NCBI GenBank assembly: GCA_937894535.1
Contig: CALBHI010000181.1
Coordinates: forward strand, 1-12,099
Origin: an uncultured Verrucomicrobiota bacterium
GTDB lineage: Bacteria; Verrucomicrobiota; Kiritimatiellia; CAIVKH01
Direction of reading: 5' to 3'
Length of the DNA stretch: 12,099 nucleotides
Below the pieces are notes generated by a model. The model was not told where the DNA came from. It did not search any database and saw only the letters and a list, made by a program, of their open reading frames with translations. A program made the position numbers and the translations under genes. Positions 1-6,772 of this stretch are shown piece after piece; position 1 is the first letter of the stretch; every line of letters starts with the position of its first letter.

Positions 1-823
1 GAAGGCCGAGGGTGTTCACGCGGGCGGTGATCCGGACCACCGGTCGATCGAGCGCGGCCTTGGCGGCGGCCGATTCGAGGACCAGCGTGTCGGCCGAATT
101 CGTGGAGGTGTGGACGCTGATGTTGTCGATCCGGTAAGTCTGGCTGGTCGACGATCCGGCACGTGCCGCCCAGACCAGGCGATCGCCCGCCACCGGGATG
201 TAGTTGGTCATCGGCACGTTCGTGAACAGCATGGTTCCATCCAGCAGGACGGTGACGCCCTTGCCATCGGCCCAGAACACCTGGAAGGTGCGGCGGGTCG
301 TCGAGTTGGTCCCCCAGGTGGTACCCGGATTCAGGCTTAACGCCGACGTCAACGCCGTGCCGTTGGCGATCAGCCGCAGGCCAGGGCTGAAGTTGGTCCA
401 GGTGTGCACGCTTACGACCAGTCCGGTGCCATAGCCGATATCCTGCACGCCGTTAGTCACCACGAGGTCGGTGGCGCCGAGATTGCCGAGATTCAGCGAG
501 AAGCCCGCGCCCGCATTCGTGAAGTTGCCGAAGACCAGGGCGTCCCACCGGGCGGAGAAACTGCGGATGGCCTGGCCGGGATCAAGGTCCGGAAGTAGCA
601 GGGCCGCCCGCGTGTTGGCCACGTCGGCCCGGGTGAGTTGCAACTCCTTGACCGGATTGGTCACCACGGAGGTCGTCCCGGTGGTTGACCATGAGAGGGT
701 GGCGCCATTGCTGAGATTGGTCGCGCCCGAGGCATAGGTCTCGAAGTCCTCGTGGTAAACACCGGCGTTGACGGTCAACGCGGCCAGCACGAACAGGCAG
801 AAGAAGGCGGAACGTGTTTTCAT
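1..823 (-). CDS. Secreted Asn/Thr-rich protein, N-terminal part (runs off the left edge)
   Basis: The frame is open from an ATG at 823-821 to the window edge, giving 274 codons without a stop; the C-terminus is missing. Residues 1-20 form a clear Sec signal peptide: Met-Lys-Thr-Arg, then a hydrophobic stretch, then a probable cleavage after Val-Asn-Ala before Gly-Val-Tyr-His-Glu-Asp-Phe-Glu. The mature part begins with a Asp-Phe-Glu-Thr-Tyr segment and continues as beta-rich, Asn/Thr/Ser/Gly-rich sequence without Cys. This resembles concanavalin/LamG-like jelly-roll domains found at the N-terminus of large secreted proteins in Verrucomicrobiota and relatives. I see no catalytic motif, so a role in carbohydrate binding or at the cell surface is only an inference. 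The ribosome binding site is weak (GGGG about 5 nt before the ATG). A candidate promoter lies at 934-962, so the gene may be transcribed separately from pulA upstream. Confidence 0.8.
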   Translation of the reverse strand, partial: MKTRSAFFCLFVLAALTVNAGVYHEDFETYASGATNLSNGATLSWSTTGTTSVVTNPVKELQLTRADVANTRAALLLPDLDPGQAIRSFSARWDALVFGNFTNAGAGFSLNLGNLGATDLVVTNGVQDIGYGTGLVVSVHTWTNFSPGLRLIANGTALTSALSLNPGTTWGTNSTTRRTFQVFWADGKGVTVLLDGTMLFTNVPMTNYIPVAGDRLVWAARAGSSTSQTYRIDNISVHTSTNSADTLVLESAAAKAALDRPVVRITARVNTLGL

Positions 824-896
824 GCGATGCCCCGGATTGGTGACGATCTTGATACGACCCGCGTTACCGCCATGGATTGTTTTGATTTGTTGGCGG

Positions 897-928
897 AAAA
901 CATGCCGGTTGCCCGCAGGGGTAACCGG
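897..928 (-). terminator. Hairpin after pulA, possible rho-independent terminator
   Basis: On the minus strand, CCGGTTACCC, loop CTGC, GGGCAACCGG form a stem of nine pairs out of ten (one A-C mismatch, which becomes a G-U pair on the plus strand). After 4 nt comes TTTT. It lies 54 nt past the pulA stop, so it may end the ychF-pulA transcript. The U-tract is short and offset, so the call is tentative. The hairpin also starts only a few bases after the -10 of the candidate promoter for the next gene, and could instead be a 5' leader hairpin. Confidence 0.42.
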
Positions 929-933
929 GATAA

Positions 934-962
934 ACCATACAAAAGCAGCGGGTGGACGTCAA
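934..962 (-). promoter_or_regulatory. Candidate sigma-70-type promoter for the secreted protein gene
   Basis: On the minus strand TTGACG (962-957) and TATGGT (939-934) are separated by 17 nt. The -35 matches the TTGACA consensus at five of six positions and the -10 matches TATAAT at four of six. Transcription would start near 927, giving a leader of about 100 nt before the ATG at 823. The flanking bases TTGACGTC and GTATGGT recur in the metY promoter at 6517-6544, which strengthens both calls. Confidence 0.5.
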
Positions 963-981
963 ATCGGTGCCCCACCCCGGC

Positions 982-2940
982 TCAGCGCACCAACACAAGC
1001 GCGGAACGCGGGGCGATGTCGACGCGACTGCCTTTGACGGTGCGCAAGGTCTTCGTGCCCGCGTGTTCGGCGTCCACGACGACCTTCCAGCCGGACTCGG
1101 GCAGGTCGACCGTTTGCTTGGTCGCGTTGGCGTTGAAGAGCACAACCAGCCATTCGGCCGCATCCCCCACCTCGGTGCCGTTGATGCAGTAGCCGACCAT
1201 GTGATTGGCCGGCATCGGCAGGAAGGCCAGGTTCTTGCGGATCGCCGCCGCGGTGGTCATCCGCAACGCCGGATGCGCCTTGCGCAGCGCGATCAGCCCG
1301 CGGTAGTAGTCGAAGACATCGCGGTAGGCAACCTTGCGTTTCCAGTCCATCGCATTGATCGCGTCGGGCAGGTTGTAGCTGTTCTCGTGGCCCTTCTTGG
1401 TCCGGAGCAGTTCCTCCCCGGCGTGCAGGAAGGCAATGCCCTGGCTGGTCATCACAATGGCCGCGCAGAGCTTGTACAGGGCGATCCGCTGCGCGGTGGT
1501 CAGCCCCGGCGTGGTGATTAGCAGCTTGTCCCACAAGGTGTGGTTGTCGTGGCAGGAAACATAGCTGACCGTGTGGTGCGGTTCCCTGGCCCAAGGCCCG
1601 CTCCACAGGTCGCCCTTGGGATAGGCGATCTGGCCGTGGCGGACCGAAGCGGTGATGCCGGTCTTGAGCCGGGTTTCCATGCCGGGCACCCCCTGCACGA
1701 ACCCGCCCTGGTGGTGTTCGGCGACGTGGCCCTTGATGGCATCGCGAATGGTATCATTGAACGCTGCGATGCGCGGGAGGCTGCCGACGTTGGTCTTCAT
1801 CGCCCGCTGCTCGTAGGGCAGCGGACTGTCCCCGCCCGTCCAGCCTTCGCCGTAGAGCAGGATCGACCGGTCGACCTTGTCGAGTTCGCGGCGGATCAGC
1901 TTCATCGTCTCGAGGTCGTGCAGGCCCATCAGGTCGAAGCGGAAGCCGTCGACATGGTACTCGCGCGCCCAATGCACCAGCGATTCGACCATCATCTTGC
2001 GGACCATGAACCGCTCGGAGGCCGTCTCGTTGCCGCAACCGGACCCGTTGGAAAAACCGCCCTCCGCGTTCTGGCGATAGTAGTAGCCGGGAGCGAGGTG
2101 GTTGAAGTGCGAATCGGTGCCGTGGTAGGTGTGGTTGTAGACGACGTCGAGGACCACGCGCAGGCCGGCCTTGTGCAGGGCCTGGACCATCTGCTTGAAC
2201 TCGCGCACGCGGATGCGGCCATCGGTCGCGTCGGTGGCATACCAACCTTCGGGCACGTTGTAGTTCTTGGGATCGTACCCCCAGTTGTACTGCCCCTTCT
2301 TCTTCGTCTCATCCACACTGGCGAAGTCGGCGATCGGCAACAGGTGAACATGGGTCACGCCGAGTTCGCGCAGGTGGTCCAGCCCGGTGCGCACCCCATC
2401 CGGTCCGCGGGTGCCCTTATCGGCCAGACCGACGTAGGTGCCCGGACGTTGGCTGCCGGCGGTGGCGTGGATGGTGAAATCGCGCACGTGCACTTCGTAG
2501 ATGACGGCATCGGTCGCATTCGCAAACGGCGGTTTGGCATCGTCGCTCCATCCGGCCGGATCGGTCTCGCGCAGGTCGACCACCATGGCGCGGTTGCCGT
2601 TGGCGCCGGTCGCGACGGCGTAGGGATCGACCGCCTCGACGGGGGCGTGATGTCCGGGATGGGTCAGCCGGTAGCGGTAGTACTGGTTCTTCAGGTCACC
2701 GGCCACGCTGAGGAACCAGGTGCCCTGCTGGTCGCGTTTCATCGGCAGCACCCGCGGCGTTTCCTCGCCGTGCCCGGTGCGGAACAGCAACAGTTCCACC
2801 TGGCTGGCCATCGGCGACCACACTCGGAACGATGTGGCCTTGGGTTGATAACGCATGCCAAGGTCCTTACCGGCATAGTGGAAGTTGCGGGCGAAGGCGG
2901 CGGACGTGAAGTTGGGTTTGCGGACCGGCGTTTTGCTCAT
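982..2940 (-). CDS. pulA: Type I pullulanase (GH13_14 glycogen/starch debranching enzyme)
   Basis: The 652-residue enzyme hydrolyses alpha-1,6 branches in glycogen, starch or pullulan. There is no signal peptide, so it acts in the cytoplasm, most likely in glycogen or maltodextrin turnover. Residues about 28-110 look like a CBM48 domain. The Tyr-Asn-Trp-Gly-Tyr-Asp-Pro motif at 218-224 is diagnostic for type I pullulanase and separates it from GlgX and isoamylase. The GH13 catalytic regions are intact: Asp-Val-Val-Tyr-Asn-His at 265-270, nucleophile Asp336 in Asp-Gly-Phe-Arg-Phe-Asp, acid/base Glu365 in Tyr-Gly-Glu-Gly-Trp, and transition-state Asp465 in Ser-Cys-His-Asp-Asn-His. A short all-beta C-terminal domain follows from about 570. 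The ATG at 2940-2938 has a GGGAG at 2953-2949, overlapping the ychF stop 12 nt upstream, so translation is probably coupled to ychF. Confidence 0.93.
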   Translation of the reverse strand: MSKTPVRKPNFTSAAFARNFHYAGKDLGMRYQPKATSFRVWSPMASQVELLLFRTGHGEETPRVLPMKRDQQGTWFLSVAGDLKNQYYRYRLTHPGHHAPVEAVDPYAVATGANGNRAMVVDLRETDPAGWSDDAKPPFANATDAVIYEVHVRDFTIHATAGSQRPGTYVGLADKGTRGPDGVRTGLDHLRELGVTHVHLLPIADFASVDETKKKGQYNWGYDPKNYNVPEGWYATDATDGRIRVREFKQMVQALHKAGLRVVLDVVYNHTYHGTDSHFNHLAPGYYYRQNAEGGFSNGSGCGNETASERFMVRKMMVESLVHWAREYHVDGFRFDLMGLHDLETMKLIRRELDKVDRSILLYGEGWTGGDSPLPYEQRAMKTNVGSLPRIAAFNDTIRDAIKGHVAEHHQGGFVQGVPGMETRLKTGITASVRHGQIAYPKGDLWSGPWAREPHHTVSYVSCHDNHTLWDKLLITTPGLTTAQRIALYKLCAAIVMTSQGIAFLHAGEELLRTKKGHENSYNLPDAINAMDWKRKVAYRDVFDYYRGLIALRKAHPALRMTTAAAIRKNLAFLPMPANHMVGYCINGTEVGDAAEWLVVLFNANATKQTVDLPESGWKVVVDAEHAGTKTLRTVKGSRVDIAPRSALVLVR

Positions 2941-2952
2941 CGCGGAATCTCC

Positions 2953-4038
2953 CTAGACATTGAACAGGAAGTGGCACACGTCGCCATCCTGCATCACATA
3001 GGTCTTGCCCTCAAGCCGGAGTTTACCGGCCGATTTGATGGCGGCTTCGGAGCCGTGCGCGGCCAGATCGGCCACGCTGTAGATTTCGGCGCGGATGAAG
3101 CCGCGTTCGAAGTCGGAGTGGATCACCCCGGCGGCCTGGGGTGCGGTGGCCCCGATCGGCACCGGCCAGGCGCGGACTTCCTTTTCGCCCGCCGTGAAGA
3201 AACTCTGCAGGCCGAGCAGGTGGTAGGTGGCGCGGGCCACCGTGGCGAGCGCGGGTTCGCTCATGCCGAGCGAGGCGAGCATCTCGGCGCGGTCGGCCGG
3301 TTCCAGTTCGGCGAGTTCGGATTCGATCTTCGCGCAGACGACCACGACCTCGCCGCCGTTGCGTTCGGCGTGGGCGGTGACCTTGTCGACCAGGGCATTG
3401 CCGCCGAGCGAGGACTCGTCGACGTTGGCGACATAGAGGATCTTCTTCGCGGTGAGGAAGCCCATGCTCCGGATCGCCTTGGCCTGTTCCTCGTTGAAGG
3501 TCAGGGTGCGCACCGGACGCCCCTCGCCAAGCGCAGTCTTGACCAGCTCGAGCACGGAGGCGCGCAGGGCAGCCTCCTTGTCGCCGCCGCGAGCCGCCTT
3601 CACCGCCTTCGGGTGGGCATCCTCGGCCTGTTGCAGGTCGGCGAGCAACAGCTCGGTCTCGATCGTCTCGATGTCGCGGATCGGATCCACCGAGCCGTCG
3701 ACATGGGTCACATCGTCGTTCTCAAAGCAGCGGACCACTTCGAGGATCGCATCGACGTTGCGGATGTGGGACAGGAACTTGTTGCCCAACCCCTCACCCT
3801 TGCTCGCCCCGCGGACCAGGCCGGCGATATCGACCAGCTTCAGGGCCGACGAGATGACCTGCTGGGTCTTGATGAATTTGCTGATGACCTGCAGGCGCGG
3901 GTCCGGCACCGGCACGATGCCCATGTTGGGCTCGATGGTGCAGAACGGGTAGTTGTTCGCTTCCGCCCCGGCCGCAGTCAGGGCGTTGAACAAGGTGCTT
4001 TTCCCGACGTTGGGCAATCCGACAATTCCAGCTTCCAT
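2953..4038 (-). CDS. ychF: Redox-regulated, ribosome-binding ATPase YchF (Obg family)
   Basis: The 361-residue product (E. coli YchF has 363) is a P-loop NTPase of the Obg/TRAFAC group that prefers ATP and binds ribosomes. Visible motifs are G1 Gly-Leu-Pro-Asn-Val-Gly-Lys-Ser at 7-14, the G2 region Cys-Thr-Ile-Glu-Pro-Asn at 33-38, G3 Asp-Ile-Ala-Gly at 70-73, and the YchF-specific G4 variant Asn-Val-Asp-Glu at 205-208, which replaces Asn-Lys-x-Asp and explains ATP preference. A helical insertion lies between G3 and G4. The C-terminal TGS domain (from about 280) ends in Gly-Asp-Val-Cys-His-Phe-Leu-Phe-Asn-Val. The reading frame is open far upstream, but the ATG at 4038 has AAGGAA 5 nt before it and places the P-loop at the usual distance from the N-terminus. 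It lies 68 nt after the beta-helix gene stop and 12 nt before pulA. Confidence 0.97.
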   Translation of the reverse strand: MEAGIVGLPNVGKSTLFNALTAAGAEANNYPFCTIEPNMGIVPVPDPRLQVISKFIKTQQVISSALKLVDIAGLVRGASKGEGLGNKFLSHIRNVDAILEVVRCFENDDVTHVDGSVDPIRDIETIETELLLADLQQAEDAHPKAVKAARGGDKEAALRASVLELVKTALGEGRPVRTLTFNEEQAKAIRSMGFLTAKKILYVANVDESSLGGNALVDKVTAHAERNGGEVVVVCAKIESELAELEPADRAEMLASLGMSEPALATVARATYHLLGLQSFFTAGEKEVRAWPVPIGATAPQAAGVIHSDFERGFIRAEIYSVADLAAHGSEAAIKSAGKLRLEGKTYVMQDGDVCHFLFNV

Positions 4039-4043
4039 GATGA

Positions 4044-4049
4044 TTCCTT
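4044..4049 (-). promoter_or_regulatory. Ribosome binding site deciding the ychF start
   Basis: AAGGAA on the minus strand lies 5 nt before the ATG at 4038. It supports this start over the in-frame ATG eight codons upstream and over longer extensions of the same open frame, which reach into the preceding gene. Confidence 0.75.
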
Positions 4050-4106
4050 GAAAGCCGCGCATGGTAGCGGTTTGCGCACAGGCGGGCAACGGGATAATCG
4101 GCGCGG

Positions 4107-5822
4107 TTACGGCACGAGCACGGCGCGGACGAACCGCACCGCTCCGGTGCTCGCGGGCAGTGCGATCGGTTGCGTGGCCTGGGTGACCTGCACTGTCGTG
4201 AAAGCCGTCCAGGCATCCGGTTGTTGCGCTGCCTCGATCCGGTAGCGGAAGCCAGATTCGGCGGCGAGCTCTGCGGACAATGCGGAGAGGCCGGACAGCC
4301 GCACGCTGGCCCCGGCGGTCCAGGCCCCGGGCGGGGTCACCTGTCCGTAGCGCGGATAGCCGGTGCGCTCCCGCGGCACGTCGTTGGGGGTTTCGCCGAC
4401 CGGCACCGGCGGGGAGGTCGGGGCATCGCCGCCGGGAAACGGCGGAATCGCAAAGGCCATCGTCCGGTGCAGGTTGCCGGTCACGGACGGACGGTAATCG
4501 CCACCCGCTTCGTTCATGAACTGGGGACGCAGCGTATTGATGTGGTTTTCGGCGAGCAGCAAAGTCTCGGTGCAAGGGGCGGACTGGCAGCCCCCGGAAT
4601 CGCCGAGCACCGGATGATCGACCGGTCCGTTCCAGATCACATTGCCGCGGATGACCAGGTCCTCGTCGGCACGCTGGGGTCCGGTGAGGTTCGCGCCGGC
4701 GGGCGGGGTGGCCGGTCCGTGGATGGCGAACTGCTGCCACTGGCTCTGGAACGGTGTGGGGTTGTAGACGATGTTGTTGAACACATACACATGGCGGTTC
4801 GGGATGTACTGGAACTCCGCGCCGGACGTCCCCCACCCGCCCGCGGCCTGATGCGCGAGGCAGGTCGCGGTATCGCCATCGCACCCGCGGTGACCGTGGA
4901 CAAACTCCATGACGTGGCTGATCGCGCCGACGCGGACCAGCGTGTTGTGGGCGAGCAGGATGTTGTAGCCGCCGTTGACCCCGAGGCCGGCCCCGGCGGT
5001 GTCGTGGATAAAGTTGTTCACGATCTTGATGTCGTAGGCTTCGTAGTGGAGCCACGGTGCGACCATGAATTCGAAGCCGGTGCCCTGCCCGGCGGTGATG
5101 CCGCCGGTGCCGGCATCAAACACCTCGTTGCCATCGATCAGGATACCGGCCGATCCGCCTTTCACGTAAAGCGCCCAGTCGCCGGCATCGTGGATCCGGC
5201 AGCCGCGGATGTGCCCGCCCTGCACGGCAACGAAGTCCACGGCGTTGTCACCCGCGCCCGAGATGTCGCACCGCTCGAGGTAGATGTGGTGCGACTGGTT
5301 GACCTTGATGCCCTCCTGCACCAGCCCATTGCCGCGGATCGTGCAGTCACGCAGCAGGAGGTGGCGGCCGCGTTCGACATGGAAGCCATCCCCGCCCGAC
5401 ACCGTTTTGTTGAACTGGATGCCGGTAAAGTACAGGTGCGAGCAATCGTAGATGTTGAGGTCGGGCAGGATCACCGAGCCATTGGTGCCCGCCGCCTCGA
5501 AGGAGATCGGACAGGCCGCCGTGCCGCGTCGTTCCTCCCAGTAGCCCGGCACGTTGGTGTGCAGGCCGGGCACGAGGCGGATGCGGTATCCATGGTTGGT
5601 CAGTACCGTGTCGCGCGGAATGCGGTTCCAGGCGGCGGTGACCGAGCGGAGTGCGGTGTTCGAGGTGTTTCCGCTGTTGCTGTCGGAACCCTGCACCGGA
5701 TGCACCCAGAGATCCTGCTGGACCGGCGTGCCGGTGTCGTACCATGGCGGCGACCAGGATTGGGCATGGGCCGCGATGCCGAGCGCGACCGCAAACAGAC
5801 ATCCGTTGGCAACATGCCGCAT
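4107..5822 (-). CDS. Secreted right-handed parallel beta-helix protein
   Basis: From the ATG at 5822 the product has 571 residues. Residues 1-20 are a signal peptide with probable cleavage at Ala-His-Ala before Gln21. At 40-70 the sequence resembles the start of DUF1565/polysaccharide-lyase-like beta-helix proteins (Val-His-Pro-x-x-Gly-Ser-Asp-Ser-Asn-Ser-Gly, then Ala-x-x-x-Ile-Pro). From about 110 to 430 there are repeated PbH1-type rungs with recurring Asn and Cys ladders, for example Val-Asn-Asn-Phe-Ile-His and Phe-Asn-Asn-Ile-Val-Tyr. Cys pairs at 314/321 and 412/417 suggest disulfide-bonded loops, consistent with export. A Pro-rich linker (460-500) leads to a small C-terminal beta domain (500-571) ending in Arg-Phe-Val-Arg-Ala-Val-Leu-Val-Pro, a style common in Verrucomicrobiota secreted proteins. 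It may bind or cleave polysaccharide, but I cannot name an active site. A GTG at 5870, overlapping the preceding stop as GTGA, is a possible but less likely start because it would bury the signal peptide. Confidence 0.85.
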   Translation of the reverse strand: MRHVANGCLFAVALGIAAHAQSWSPPWYDTGTPVQQDLWVHPVQGSDSNSGNTSNTALRSVTAAWNRIPRDTVLTNHGYRIRLVPGLHTNVPGYWEERRGTAACPISFEAAGTNGSVILPDLNIYDCSHLYFTGIQFNKTVSGGDGFHVERGRHLLLRDCTIRGNGLVQEGIKVNQSHHIYLERCDISGAGDNAVDFVAVQGGHIRGCRIHDAGDWALYVKGGSAGILIDGNEVFDAGTGGITAGQGTGFEFMVAPWLHYEAYDIKIVNNFIHDTAGAGLGVNGGYNILLAHNTLVRVGAISHVMEFVHGHRGCDGDTATCLAHQAAGGWGTSGAEFQYIPNRHVYVFNNIVYNPTPFQSQWQQFAIHGPATPPAGANLTGPQRADEDLVIRGNVIWNGPVDHPVLGDSGGCQSAPCTETLLLAENHINTLRPQFMNEAGGDYRPSVTGNLHRTMAFAIPPFPGGDAPTSPPVPVGETPNDVPRERTGYPRYGQVTPPGAWTAGASVRLSGLSALSAELAAESGFRYRIEAAQQPDAWTAFTTVQVTQATQPIALPASTGAVRFVRAVLVP

Positions 5823-5866
5823 GGGGCAACCGATACCCGGAGCGGCCGCGCCGGTATAGCACCGCC

Positions 5867-6457
5867 TCACGGCTTGCGGGCCAGAAACTGGACCACCGCG
5901 GCCTCACCGGTGTGGAACCGGCCTTCGATCACCGGGCGGATACACTCCCGGGCGATCACCGCCTCCAACCCCGCCAATTCGGCACGTAAGCCCGCTTCGG
6001 TCATGCACAAGTCGGCATCACGCGGACCACCGGTGTCGCGCCGGGTCTGGTCCGGGGTGTAGGCCTCGAGGAGGAAATGACCACCAGGTCGCAGCCAGGT
6101 CACCGCACGCGCATGGACACGGCGGCGCGTTTCCGCCGGCATGTGGCCGAAGATCGCGACGATGGTGCCGAACGACTCCGGCGCAAAGGAAAGCTCTTCG
6201 GCATCGGCGATGATCGCATCGAACCGGGTGCCCCGTTCCGCCGCCAATCGTTTCGCCTTGGCCATCCCCACCGGCGACTGGTCCGCCGCCGTCACATCCA
6301 GGCCCCGCATGGCCAGATACACGGCATTACGGCCCTCGCCCTCGGCGAGGCACAAGACCGGGCCAGCCAGCACGTGTGCGTGTTCACGGAGGAAGTCATT
6401 CGGTTCGGTTCCGTACGCATAGCCTTCGGCGCTGTACCGTTCATCCCATGGGTTCAT
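5867..6457 (-). CDS. Class I SAM-dependent methyltransferase (TehB/UbiE-like)
   Basis: The 196-residue soluble protein has a Rossmann-type methyltransferase fold. The N-terminus Trp-Asp-Glu-Arg-Tyr...Tyr-Ala-Tyr-Gly-Thr-Glu-Pro-Asn (4-20) is typical of a small family related to TehB. Motif I, normally Asp-x-Gly-x-Gly-x-Gly, here reads Cys-Leu-Ala-Glu-Gly-Glu-Gly-Arg-Asn at 36-44. Asp59 ends the second strand and should bind the ribose hydroxyls. Ala-Asp-Ala-Glu-Glu-Leu at 84-89 and Leu-Arg-Pro-Gly-Gly-His-Phe at 122-128 are the other family landmarks. The substrate cannot be told from sequence; family members are annotated as tellurite-resistance or generic methyltransferases. The ATG at 6457 is preceded by a run of C with no Shine-Dalgarno match, but the conserved N-terminus fixes the start. 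It is divergent from the metY operon, and its stop lies 44 nt before the beta-helix gene. Confidence 0.85.
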   Translation of the reverse strand: MNPWDERYSAEGYAYGTEPNDFLREHAHVLAGPVLCLAEGEGRNAVYLAMRGLDVTAADQSPVGMAKAKRLAAERGTRFDAIIADAEELSFAPESFGTIVAIFGHMPAETRRRVHARAVTWLRPGGHFLLEAYTPDQTRRDTGGPRDADLCMTEAGLRAELAGLEAVIARECIRPVIEGRFHTGEAAVVQFLARKP

Positions 6458-6516
6458 GGGGGGCCATGGTAAAACCTAAAACCCCCTGCGGCAAGTGGAT
6501 AGGCCGGAGTTTCCCA

Positions 6517-6544
6517 TTGACGTCGCACGGTGATGCCGTATGGT
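6517..6544 (+). promoter_or_regulatory. Candidate promoter of the metYX operon
   Basis: TTGACG (6517-6522) and TATGGT (6539-6544) are spaced by 16 nt; transcription would begin near 6551, about 40 nt before the SAM-I aptamer. The -35 matches the consensus at five of six bases and the -10 at four of six. The surrounding TTGACGTC and GTATGGT blocks are the same as in the minus-strand promoter at 934-962. The rest of the 323-nt gap between the methyltransferase start and metY holds the palindrome, the riboswitch and the metY ribosome binding site; I found no convincing promoter for the methyltransferase in it. Confidence 0.55.
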
Positions 6545-6555
6545 ATCGGTTCAGT

Positions 6556-6571
6556 TTCCGGTAAACCGGAA
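6556..6571. repeat. Perfect 16-bp palindrome downstream of the metYX promoter
   Basis: TTCCGGTAAACCGGAA consists of 7-bp arms around AA. It begins about five bases after the predicted transcription start. It could be an operator for a dimeric regulator, or form a 6-bp hairpin with a UAAA loop at the 5' end of the leader RNA. A second small inverted repeat, CATTA (6577-6581) with TAATG (6588-6592), sits between it and the aptamer and overlaps the possible outer extension of P1. Confidence 0.6.
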
Positions 6572-6587
6572 GATGTCATTACCGTGA

Positions 6588-6702
6588 TAATGCATCCAGA
6601 GTGGCGCGAGGGATCTGGCCCTTGGACCGCCCAGCAACCTATCCCCCGAGGGAGCAAGGTGCCAACGCCAGCCCCGGCCGGTTGCCGGGGAAACGATGAG
6701 TT
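6588..6702 (+). ncRNA. SAM-I (S-box) riboswitch upstream of metYX
   Basis: The aptamer senses S-adenosylmethionine and represses the downstream methionine genes when it is bound. The core consensus is present: CAGAG after P1, GAGGGA with GGCCC in P2 (kink-turn arm), GCAACC, and AAGGTGCCAA. Helices are consistent: P1 CATC (6593-6596) with GATG (6695-6698); P2a GGCG (6603-6606) with CGCC (6628-6631); P3 TCCC (6642-6645) with GGGA (6650-6653); P4 CCCCGG (6672-6677) with CCGGGG (6685-6690). P1 can be lengthened with A-U and G-U pairs past one mismatch. Right after the aptamer, TTCCC-TGGC-GGGAA (6701-6714) makes a short hairpin without a U-tract, so control of translation (or Rho-dependent termination) seems more likely than an intrinsic terminator. 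Confidence 0.94.
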
Positions 6703-6763
6703 CCCTGGCGGGAAATCGGCGGGCTGGGTAACGCGTACACTCTTGGTGTTGAAACGACACGAC

Positions 6764-6772
6764 GAGGAAAGG
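6764..6772 (+). promoter_or_regulatory. Ribosome binding site of metY
   Basis: GAGGAAAGG lies 8 nt before the metY ATG and is the strongest Shine-Dalgarno match of the operon. It is the expected target if the upstream SAM-I riboswitch acts on translation, although only a 4-nt complement (TTCC at 6701-6704) was found between the aptamer and this site. Confidence 0.75.

Noticed and set aside
1540..4245. A 901-codon plus-strand open frame opposite pulA and ychF
   Set aside because: It is antisense to two well-conserved genes, its translation is low-complexity and rich in Gly, Arg, Val and His, and no family is recognisable. Long antisense frames are common in GC-rich DNA.
4039..5055. Upstream extension of the ychF frame (700 codons in total)
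   Set aside because: The extension overlaps the beta-helix gene and is Arg/Pro-rich shadow sequence. The start at 4038 has a good ribosome binding site and fits the normal YchF length.
5823..5870. GTG start at 5870 for the beta-helix protein, overlapping the methyltransferase stop as GTGA
   Set aside because: It would add 16 residues before a normal signal peptide. The ATG at 5822 gives a standard signal-peptide start, so it was kept as second choice only.
4170..6062. A 630-codon plus-strand open frame opposite the beta-helix protein and part of the methyltransferase
   Set aside because: It is a mirror of the signal-peptide-bearing minus-strand gene, with composition typical of a GC-rich shadow frame and no recognisable domain.
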